Below, piece after piece: positions 26,422-33,239 of a stretch of DNA of 40,584 nucleotides. This DNA comes from Planctomycetales bacterium (lineage in GTDB: Bacteria; Planctomycetota; Planctomycetia; Pirellulales; Lacipirellulaceae). The position numbers were made by a program, and so were the translations under genes. The stretch covers positions 1 through 40,584 of the forward strand of contig JAGQOW010000030.1 in the NCBI GenBank assembly GCA_020427155.1, read 5' to 3'. Below the pieces are notes generated by a model, which ran no database searches, was not told where the DNA came from, and saw nothing but the letters and a program-made list of their open reading frames with translations. The first letter of the stretch is position 1. The number at the start of each line of letters is the position of its first letter.

Positions 26422-26889
26422 CTACCTTCGTCTTTGCTTCGGCGGTTTCCAGTCGGCAGGTGGTTCGGAGGTCAGCGAAATATCAATCGTGTTCGAGCCC
26501 GGCTCCACTGTAAATTCAAGCCCCGAGGTCTTGGCAGATCGATACCAGGGAGGAGTGATCGGTTTGCCTGCAGGAGGCGGCCCGCCATCTCGGCCTTCCT
26601 GATCTGGCAGTTCATTGGCAACCACGGTTGCCAAATAGTGCCCTGAAGCGAGCCCTTCCTCGCGACCGGTCTGTATCGTGTATTGGCCATCACTGTCGAT
26701 CCGACCATAGGCTGCTGCGCCGGGCGATTGGGGACTAAACGCCACGGTACCGCGCGGCAAAGTTGCTCCGTCCAACGTGACGGTTCCCGAAACGTACGAG
26801 TCGTAGGTCCCGCCGCAACCAGCCAACACCACGCATGCCAGCAGCGGCAACATTCGACTACGAAATCGCTGAATCGCATTGTCCCTCAC
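26422..26889 (-). CDS. Lipoprotein with transthyretin-like (carboxypeptidase regulatory) fold
   Basis: The 155-residue protein has a lipoprotein signal with LACVVLAGC (Cys25). One beta-sandwich domain follows: VSGTVTLDGATLPRGTVAFS, then GRIDSDGQYTIQTG and GLASGHYLATVVA, the pattern of carboxypeptidase-regulatory-like domains common in planctomycete lipoproteins. The C-terminal TSGLEFTVEPGSNTIDISL is shared with the upstream gene, so the two are paralogues. The GTG start at 26889 overlaps the previous stop (GTGA), so translation is coupled. The function is unknown; such proteins often sit beside DUF1559 genes. Confidence 0.82.
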   Translation of the reverse strand: MRDNAIQRFRSRMLPLLACVVLAGCGGTYDSYVSGTVTLDGATLPRGTVAFSPQSPGAAAYGRIDSDGQYTIQTGREEGLASGHYLATVVANELPDQEGRDGGPPPAGKPITPPWYRSAKTSGLEFTVEPGSNTIDISLTSEPPADWKPPKQRRR

Positions 26890-27548
26890 TGCGAAACCTC
26901 CTCTTCGACTTCTGCAGGCGATTCTGTTTCTCCAGGAGTTTCAGTTTCACTCTCCTCAGTCTCGGGTTGCTCTGAATCGCTGCCTTCCTCTCCCCCGACT
27001 TCGGCATTCTCAGATTCCTCTGCGTCGGGGCTCGCCTCTGCTTCCACGACCTCTGCTTCCACGGGAGGATCGTGAATAGCGCTTTGCACAGGAAGCACGC
27101 AGAGGTTTCGCCCGGCTTTGATCTCGAACTCCAGGCCCGATGTTTCCTTGCTCGTGTACTTCAACGCGACCAACCGGCGTCCTGCCGCTGGGGGCCCACC
27201 TTCGCCGACAACGACCTCTTTATCGGGGGGGCCAGATATCTGGACCGTCACCTGGTAAGTGCCAGGAAAGACCGTCCCGCTATCGGGGCCACTTACGGTT
27301 CCCCTCCCGGTGCTCAGCGAATAACTGCCATCTGGCTGAATCTGCCCCACCGCGATCGGACCGGAGTCGACCGGGTGGAAAGTGACCGTGCCCCGGGTCG
27401 CCAATTCGCCGTCAATCGTAACGGTGCCTTGAACCGTAGCATTTCGCACGCTGCCCGATTCGCCACAACCGGCGCAGAAGAGGGCGGTTGCCATGAGGCT
27501 GGCGACTGCGATTCGATTTGGAATGTTGTAAGGCATGAAAAAAACCAT
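26886..27548 (-). CDS. Lipoprotein with transthyretin-like fold and acidic tail
   Basis: The 220-residue protein has a lipoprotein signal (LMATALFCAGC), then VQGTVTIDGELATRGTVTFH, GQIQPDGSYSLSTG and PGTYQVTVQISGP, a carboxypeptidase-regulatory-like domain. TSGLEFEIKAGRN matches the TSGLEFTVEPGSN of the next gene, showing duplication. The last 65 residues are an extremely acidic, Glu-Ser-Pro-Thr-rich stretch absent from the paralogue, probably disordered. An ATG at 27536 is an alternative start. It lies 21 bases after the DUF1559 gene. The function is unknown. Confidence 0.82.
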   Translation of the reverse strand: MVFFMPYNIPNRIAVASLMATALFCAGCGESGSVRNATVQGTVTIDGELATRGTVTFHPVDSGPIAVGQIQPDGSYSLSTGRGTVSGPDSGTVFPGTYQVTVQISGPPDKEVVVGEGGPPAAGRRLVALKYTSKETSGLEFEIKAGRNLCVLPVQSAIHDPPVEAEVVEAEASPDAEESENAEVGGEEGSDSEQPETEESETETPGETESPAEVEEEVSQ

Positions 27549-27569
27549 CTATGTTCAATGGAGGCAGGA

Positions 27570-28637
27570 CTAGTTGCTGAGACTGGCCGCCTCTTCACCA
27601 TTACGGGTTGCTAAAGCGCGGTAAGTCACGCCGTCGATGTTCTCGGTAACAAAATGGACCGAGCCATCGGCCATCACGAACTGAGCGCCGCCAGCATGGA
27701 GACTCTTGAAACCGCGCATGTCGAACCAATCGACGCCTTTCACATCTTCCGGCGGTATCCCAAGCCGAAAGAAGTTCAGCGGAATCCCACACGTGGCCCA
27801 ACTACCGTCTGCAAAATAGCCGGCCGAGTGATAATCTTGCGAAACGACTGACTCGCCGACCATGAAGGTATTGCTCTGGCCGTCGGTGATACTTCTCAAT
27901 TCGACAGGATTGAAATAATTGCCTCGCCAGATCAGGCCGTTGCATTCGACCGTGTTGTGGCAGTCGGGCCCCGATCCGAAGTCGGGAAATGCTGTCTTCT
28001 GGCTTGCGTTGACATCGCCCGGGCTAAGGCCGTCGGTACTGGCAGAATCGCCCAAGACCCCTTTGTAGCTCGTGGTTGCCGTCAAGCGTTTTGGCCAGTG
28101 CCACTGATCTTCGCTGGGGATGGCAGAAGGATCGGAAGGGCAAGACATCCAGCTTTGCTGAACTGCCATGATGTCTTTCAGCTTAGGATTGCCGAGCCCT
28201 CGCCCGAAAGGACCATTGATGCCAAAACTGCCGGTGTAGTCCGCTACGATTTGCGTATGCAAGGCCTGTTGTTCCATTTGCGGCAGGATGTCGACGATCC
28301 AGCCTTTGCCGTTGTAGCCTGGCCCGCCGTTTTTCTCGGCCATCTTTCCACCGTCGGGACCAATCCAGTTCCCACGGATATCTCGATCCTCGGGCCAACG
28401 GCTAATGCTGATCGGCATATGGCCTTCGACGTCGGCGAAGTTTAAGCAAGCAAGCCCAATGTTCTTCAGGTTGTTGGCACAACTCATTCGCCTTGCCGCT
28501 TCGCGAGCGGCTTGAACCGCCGGCAGCAACAAGGCTACCAGCACGCCGATGATCGCAATGACGACCAGGAGTTCCACGAGCGTAAACGCACTACGGCCAC
28601 TCAATCGGCAGGCAGTGGGTTGGCGACTTGTAGTCAT
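27570..28637 (-). CDS. DUF1559 protein with type IV prepilin-like N-terminus
   Basis: About 355 residues from the ATG at 28637, which lies behind AGAGGACG. The prepilin cleavage and transmembrane motif reads GRSAFTLVELLVVIAIIGVL, followed by LLPAVQAAREAARRMSCANN. The C-terminal part contains FMVGESVVS and SLHAGGAQFVMADGSVHF, with the H-x9-DG motif of prepilin-type processing-associated proteins. Planctomycetes encode many such proteins; they are thought to form pilus-like or surface structures, and a role in polysaccharide uptake has been proposed, though not proven. The open frame extends to 28691, but the extra N-terminus is not typical. It is followed at 21 bases by the lipoprotein pair. 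Confidence 0.9.
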   Translation of the reverse strand: MTTSRQPTACRLSGRSAFTLVELLVVIAIIGVLVALLLPAVQAAREAARRMSCANNLKNIGLACLNFADVEGHMPISISRWPEDRDIRGNWIGPDGGKMAEKNGGPGYNGKGWIVDILPQMEQQALHTQIVADYTGSFGINGPFGRGLGNPKLKDIMAVQQSWMSCPSDPSAIPSEDQWHWPKRLTATTSYKGVLGDSASTDGLSPGDVNASQKTAFPDFGSGPDCHNTVECNGLIWRGNYFNPVELRSITDGQSNTFMVGESVVSQDYHSAGYFADGSWATCGIPLNFFRLGIPPEDVKGVDWFDMRGFKSLHAGGAQFVMADGSVHFVTENIDGVTYRALATRNGEEAASLSN

Positions 28638-28775
28638 GACAAAACGTCCTCTAGAACTGATTTTGAGGGTACATACCGGTAGCCGTAGCAACCGCTGCCC
28701 GCTCGCCAGACCCGGGAAGTCTAGACGAGCGAATCAGCGATTACCCAACAGGCAAAGTAACTTCCAAAAACTCCC

Positions 28776-29474
28776 TTAGACGAGACGGCGCCTCGCAAAC
28801 ACTGTCAGGGCGAGTGACAATCCTGCCAGTGCAAAGGTGCTAGGCTCGGGAATTACGGCCGCGGCGCGCCAGCGTCCGTTTGGCAAGTCGAGTTCAAAAA
28901 GCCAGTCGCCAGCAACAGCCGGGTTGACGCTATTGTTGGCAGCGGAATTTCCGAAATTATCTCCGATCGAAATATCCCACGAACCTGCTTCACGAAACTT
29001 CCACTCTTGGTATCCAGGGGACAAATTGACCTGAATGGAGTATAAACCTCCGCCTTGATCCGTCATCGCAGCGCCGCTCCAACCGTTCATGGCGCCAATC
29101 AGCTCCCAACCAAACTGGCCGGGATCGTCGTAGCCAACTCGCATCTCCGAGGATGGTTCCCAACCATCAGCCCAGGAAGTACTTTCCCAGAAGTGATAGT
29201 TGATCTCACCGCTGGCGTCGGCAATCACACGACCATCGCTGCCCGGAGCACTGGCTGACCAATCGTCCCTGGCAATCTTGTAGTTGTACCGGCCACCCGG
29301 AGTGAGGCCAGAGATCGTGCCAGTGTAATACCCGCCACCTTGGTCGGTGAGTTGGTCGGATGTGCTCCAACCATTGTAGTCGCCTCGCGCATACCAGTCC
29401 GTCGGACCCGCTAGCGCGCTGCCACTCATCTGGGCGACAAGCCCAACGATGACAAGACAAACAAATCGCTTCAT
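28776..29474 (-). CDS. PEP-CTERM protein with two starch-binding-like (X25-type) repeats
   Basis: The 232-residue protein has a signal peptide (MKRFVCLVIVGLVAQMSGSA) and ends IPEPSTFALAGLSLALTVFA plus RRRLV. Between them lie two related modules: WYARGDYNGWSTSDQLTDQG with YTGTISGLTPGGRYNYKIA, and WELIGAMNGWSGAAMTDQGG with YSIQVNLSPGYQEWKFREAG. The order NGW, TDQGGG, then a Tyr/Trp-Lys-[IF] strand is that of X25-type modules of amylopullulanases, related to starch-binding domains in SusE/SusF. A surface starch-binding role is therefore likely, though inferred. The start at 29474 has an ideal AGGAGG site 7 bases upstream; the longer frame to 29651 has none. It carries no catalytic domain. Confidence 0.83.
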   Translation of the reverse strand: MKRFVCLVIVGLVAQMSGSALAGPTDWYARGDYNGWSTSDQLTDQGGGYYTGTISGLTPGGRYNYKIARDDWSASAPGSDGRVIADASGEINYHFWESTSWADGWEPSSEMRVGYDDPGQFGWELIGAMNGWSGAAMTDQGGGLYSIQVNLSPGYQEWKFREAGSWDISIGDNFGNSAANNSVNPAVAGDWLFELDLPNGRWRAAAVIPEPSTFALAGLSLALTVFARRRLV

Positions 29475-29675
29475 TACTCTACCTCCTGGGAAACCCTCCC
29501 AAAGTACAACAAGACAACCCATGAGATCTCGCTTGCTTGTACTCCGCCTAACAAAACAGACAAGCTCGCGCAACCCCTCCGAAAACCTTTCCTCCGTCCA
29601 TAAATCGAACCAGCTAAGGGTCCATCTCCCACAACAATCACTCTCTGGCAACTTGCCGCTGAGTGGTATCTCTCA

Positions 29676-31487
29676 TTACTTGGAAATCATCGAATTCAAT
29701 GCAAGCACCAAGCCCTTGATCAGCCAAGTCGGTTCGGCAAACGGTTGGGAATGATAAGTCACCCGTGGGAGTGCTCGCCCACGTTCGCCGCCCCAATGGC
29801 CTGTCACAGCCAGGAAATGTGTGCCGACGTGTATTTCGTCCATTTCATGGATCTTCGAACCGTCGAAATTCGCCATGCTGATGCGGTCGAACGCGAAATT
29901 ACCTCGCAGCACTGCATCGGGCGTGCAAACCTTTTCGTCCTTCAACGAGACCGGATTGCGGAAAACCTCAACGACATCCTGGTTGTCGAAGCCAAAGGTG
30001 ATCTTCACGACGAACATATTTGCTTCATTGCTTTCCTCGCCGAGCGAGGGGAAGTTCTCAGCGTCGTAACCATTGTAAATCGAGGTAGCCCCGTAGCCGG
30101 TCCCTTCAGCGCCGTTGCCTATCGATAGAACTCGATTCGAGTTGCCATCGCCCCGATGAAGCTCCACGCCATAAAAACCGTCAGCAACTTGCGAGACTCG
30201 CTGTAGAAAGCTGATATATATCTGGTGCCCATCGCGGCCGAGCAGACGCACGCCGTCTTGGTTCTCGACCAGCCCGGCAACGTCGAATACGCCACCGACC
30301 GAAGTGCCCAAGGATCGACGAATGCGATTGTAAGTGCCTGTCTGCATTGCACTATTGCCCAATGGCAAAAGCCCCTTGGTGGCCAGGCTGCCGTTATTGA
30401 CGCGGTTTGAATGAGGCTCGGCATCCTCATCTGCTGAGATGTCGAACCAGGGCCCCGCCCAGCCGAAGCCGCCATTCTGCGCCGAGAGCGGACCCTCGGG
30501 ATAATCGAAGCCTTCGTAAGCCAGCAGACCGTTGCTGGGCCCCAGGGAAGGAGCAATACGGCGTGTGAAATCTGCTTGATTGGCCGGAAATTCCATCACT
30601 GTGGTAGAAACAGGATTCACGCGTGCTGCTTCCGAAGCATTAAGATCGAGTCGCTGTAGCGAACGCCCTGACGAATCGAGAACGTTCGCTTTGACCAATC
30701 CGTTGAATACATGGACCTCCGCAGTACCCGACTGCCTGGCAAACAAGCCGAACTCTGCACCCACGTCGAATACTTCCAACGAACGCGTATGAATACGAAA
30801 GCCACGCGACTGCTGAGGCACGACGGCAGCCAGTCGCCCCTCTTCCAGGCTGGCTGCATGAGCCGCGCTTACCGTAAACGTCGCCGGGCTTTCCAGGAGC
30901 ACGGTGGCACCGTTTTCGAAAGTAAGCTCGGCAAGCCCTTCGCGGAGTTCGAGCTGCTGACCTGCAATCAAACCCGAACCGTAGCCGATCGACGAAGAAG
31001 AGCTTCCCCAGAGACAATTGTGGGTACCGGTAATCCTTGCCACCACGGTCGGTTCCGAGGCCGCTTCCTCTACCGACTCGGCAAGCCTGAACAGTGACGG
31101 GGCAAGCGAAATCGTCGAGTACGTAGCAAGGCTGGAAACCAACGCCACCAGCGCCAGAGAGGCAGCCAACATTAACGGACTGCCAAAGAGGGTAGAGAGA
31201 ATCCCTCTGCGACGCCCTCTTTCAAGACGGCTAGCATCCTGCTGGTGCTGTACCTCTTGAGCCGCTGATGAGTATTCTTCAGCGGTCTCTTCGTCAGTTC
31301 GGTTCAGCAAAGCGCCATCCATATGCAGGCAAGCGTGCATCGCCAAATAATCTAGATAGATTGCCCTCACTTCGGCGTCTGAGCACAGACGCTCCTCTAG
31401 CCATGCCAACTCACTGGGCTCGATGGCCTCATTGCACAAATCGCCGATCGCTCGGATTGCTCGAAGATGATGTGGTTCGCGGCTCAT
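29676..31487 (-). CDS. FecR-like membrane protein with large outer domain, anti-sigma candidate
   Basis: The 603-residue protein has an N-terminal cytoplasmic part (about residues 1-100: DLCNEAIEPSELAWLEERLC, then AIYLDYLAMHACLH), one membrane span (PLMLAASLALVALVSSLATY), and a FecR-like domain (about 160-300: GQQLELREGLAELTFENGAT, VLLESPATFTV, AAHAASLEEGRLAAVVP, RSLEVFDVGAEFGLF). The C-terminal 290 residues begin LLAYEGFDYPEGPLSAQNGG, a beta-rich domain frequent in planctomycete surface proteins and lectin-like in shape. Known FecR proteins transmit a surface signal to an ECF sigma factor. The gene overlaps the sigma gene by ATGA, so the two are made together. A glycan-sensing role is inferred from the locus. 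Confidence 0.85.
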   Translation of the reverse strand: MSREPHHLRAIRAIGDLCNEAIEPSELAWLEERLCSDAEVRAIYLDYLAMHACLHMDGALLNRTDEETAEEYSSAAQEVQHQQDASRLERGRRRGILSTLFGSPLMLAASLALVALVSSLATYSTISLAPSLFRLAESVEEAASEPTVVARITGTHNCLWGSSSSSIGYGSGLIAGQQLELREGLAELTFENGATVLLESPATFTVSAAHAASLEEGRLAAVVPQQSRGFRIHTRSLEVFDVGAEFGLFARQSGTAEVHVFNGLVKANVLDSSGRSLQRLDLNASEAARVNPVSTTVMEFPANQADFTRRIAPSLGPSNGLLAYEGFDYPEGPLSAQNGGFGWAGPWFDISADEDAEPHSNRVNNGSLATKGLLPLGNSAMQTGTYNRIRRSLGTSVGGVFDVAGLVENQDGVRLLGRDGHQIYISFLQRVSQVADGFYGVELHRGDGNSNRVLSIGNGAEGTGYGATSIYNGYDAENFPSLGEESNEANMFVVKITFGFDNQDVVEVFRNPVSLKDEKVCTPDAVLRGNFAFDRISMANFDGSKIHEMDEIHVGTHFLAVTGHWGGERGRALPRVTYHSQPFAEPTWLIKGLVLALNSMISK

Positions 31488-32074
31488 GCCAGGCCCTCCG
31501 CTGTCAATGTCCTATCGATGCACTCATGGAGAACACGACGAATCCTGTTTAATGTCTTGTAAACCGTATTCACCGGTCGTCCCATCCGATTGGCTGTCGC
31601 CTTAATACTCATGGTGCTGTCGTCGTAGCAAAGTTGAACCAATCGCCGATCTTCTTCGGGCAGTTTGCCAAGGCATTGCCTCAAGGCATCGCGACGGTAG
31701 TCAAACAAGTTGGCTCGTTCGATTGCCGCCGCGGCGACCAGTTCGCAAGCCTCGTCGCTCAATTGATAGCTACCACGTTTGTGCTGGCGTCGAAACTTCC
31801 TTACCTGATTATGGGCGATTACGGCAACCCACTTCACGAAGTCGGTTCCCAGTTCAAATTTCTCATGCTCTCGCCAAAGCACCACACACACTTCCTGAAA
31901 GACTTCCTCCGCATGGGCGGGGCTACCAAGCAAAGTGACCAGGTACGAAAAGAGCCAGCGATCGTGCTTGGCAAACAACCGTGCAAATGCGTCGCGCCGC
32001 TGATCGCCCGAAGGCAAACCTTCCTCCACGTTGTCTGGCTCCCAATCGCTTGACGCTGACTCGTCCCTAGGCAC
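31484..32074 (-). CDS. ECF-type RNA polymerase sigma factor of the planctomycete/verrucomicrobial type
   Basis: The 196-residue protein has region 2 (FARLFAKHDRWLFSYLVTLL, AEEVFQEVCVVLWREHEKFE, WVAVIAHNQVRKFRRQ) and region 4 (LGKLPEEDRRLVQLCYDDST, SIKATANRMGRPVNTVYKTL, RIRRVLHECID) of sigma-70 proteins. The family is one usually paired with FecR-like membrane proteins in Rhodopirellula-like genomes. The GTG start at 32074 lies behind GAGGAGGGCCGTCT, an excellent ribosome-binding site. It is the first gene of the starch locus and probably its transcriptional activator, though target promoters are not visible by eye. The stop overlaps the FecR-like start. Confidence 0.93.
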   Translation of the reverse strand: MPRDESASSDWEPDNVEEGLPSGDQRRDAFARLFAKHDRWLFSYLVTLLGSPAHAEEVFQEVCVVLWREHEKFELGTDFVKWVAVIAHNQVRKFRRQHKRGSYQLSDEACELVAAAAIERANLFDYRRDALRQCLGKLPEEDRRLVQLCYDDSTMSIKATANRMGRPVNTVYKTLNRIRRVLHECIDRTLTAEGLA

Positions 32075-32448
32075 AGACGGCCCTCCTCGCCCTCTAGGAT
32101 GGTTGATTAGCCTGCCTACCCTTAGTAAGGCGCGGGACTGGCCATTCTGGTATAGAAAACCTGCAAAAAGATCGGGGAACTACCTCTCAACAGGCGTCAA
32201 GGCCACGTCGCAAACACTTTTACAGAAAAGACTTACATAGAAAACAACGACTAGCCGCATGCTACTCGCCGAAGGTGGCATCCACCCCAAATGGGGGGGC
32301 ACCGACTCGTCTGAGAGAGCGTTATCGAGCCGCAACTTGAGTTGCCAGACCGGGAGGCAATACCGGCCATCAGGAGCGGGCCCATCCGGTGCTCGTCACG
32401 TGGCAGTAGCCCGCTCCTCCCATCTATCTCTCTCTGCCGCTCAATCCC
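32075..32448. other. Hairpin-rich spacer upstream of the sigma gene
   Basis: There is no gene. Minus-strand reading gives several stems: AGGAGCGGGC (32372-32381) with GCCCGCTCCT (32409-32418), perfect; TTGCC/GGCAA around TCCCGGTCT; GCAACT-CA-AGTTGC; and on the plus strand GGTGG-CAT-CCACC followed by CCCC-AAAT-GGGG (about 32275-32299). The left part must hold the sigma promoter. A weak pair (TTGTTT, 17 bases, TGTAAA) is seen on the minus strand around 32250-32220. Confidence 0.45.
32372..32418 (-). terminator. Perfect 10-base stem after the 239-residue PEP-CTERM gene
   Basis: AGGAGCGGGC and GCCCGCTCCT form a GC-rich stem with a 27-base loop, 31 bases after the stop codon of the PEP-CTERM gene at 32449. 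No T-run is seen. It probably isolates the upstream PEP-CTERM pair from the sigma operon. Confidence 0.45.
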
Positions 32449-33168
32449 CTAGCCCCATCGTCGCCGAGAGAGAATGACTCCTGTGCTTCCTACCAGCAGC
32501 AACAGGACTGACCCTGGCTCGGGAATGCAGGTGTGAATGATGTTGCCGAATATCTCAATGCGATTGCCACCCAGCGTTCCGACTTGCCCAGAGTATTCTA
32601 CCCAGACATCAATCGACACCCACTCGGGGTTGTACTCCAGAATCTCAAACGGATCCTCATTTAAGACAGTAATCGCTTCGCCAGCACTGAGCTGAGAGTC
32701 AAAGATCACAGAGCGCTCGATGGCGAACTCTTCGTCCGCATTGGGCGGAGGACCGATTGGTCCCGTCTCGGGATACTGCATATTGCTCCAGTTCAGAGCT
32801 ACGATCACCTGATCGGGCTCTGTGGGAGGATTTGGATCACCTGGATCCACCTGCCAAGACTCGATCGTGATGTTGTAGAAGATCTCCTTGTATCTGTTCG
32901 GATCGGGTGGATCATCGTACCACCACTGATTCCACCACGGGGTGCCGGCGTTTGGATAGAAAAACCAACGCTCGCCGGTTTGCGGATTCTCCCAGCCGTC
33001 GTCTTCAGGATTGCCGGTAGGATCTGGAAGCAGCGGGTTGAACGTAATATGGAAATTGCCTATTTGAGACTGTGCCAATACGGTCGAAGCGAGACCGGCA
33101 AACAGGAGCCCCGCCACGACGCCAGTTACGGTTAGCACTCGAACAATGGAAACGACATTGGTTTTCAT
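32449..33168 (-). CDS. PEP-CTERM protein, 239 residues, unknown
   Basis: The signal peptide (VTGVVAGLLFAGLASTVLAQ) and the tail IPEPGSVLLLLVGSTGVILS plus RRRWG mark a secreted, surface-sorted protein. The middle is rich in Pro, Trp, Asp and Asn (PWWNQWWYDDPPDPN) and looks like a small beta-sandwich: IFYNITIESWQVDPGDPNPP, QVIVALNWSNMQYPE, SIDVWVEYSGQVG. No enzyme motif is seen. The ATG at 33168 follows a run of G that can serve as ribosome-binding site (GGGGGGATTCTC). It lies 71 bases after the 693-residue PEP-CTERM gene, on the same strand. Confidence 0.82.
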   Translation of the reverse strand: MKTNVVSIVRVLTVTGVVAGLLFAGLASTVLAQSQIGNFHITFNPLLPDPTGNPEDDGWENPQTGERWFFYPNAGTPWWNQWWYDDPPDPNRYKEIFYNITIESWQVDPGDPNPPTEPDQVIVALNWSNMQYPETGPIGPPPNADEEFAIERSVIFDSQLSAGEAITVLNEDPFEILEYNPEWVSIDVWVEYSGQVGTLGGNRIEIFGNIIHTCIPEPGSVLLLLVGSTGVILSRRRWG

Positions 33169-33239
33169 GAGAATCCCCCCCGGTTAGGTCTGACACGTAA
33201 ATCACGTGGCAGATACGCCAGGCTTCTCGTGTCAAACGA

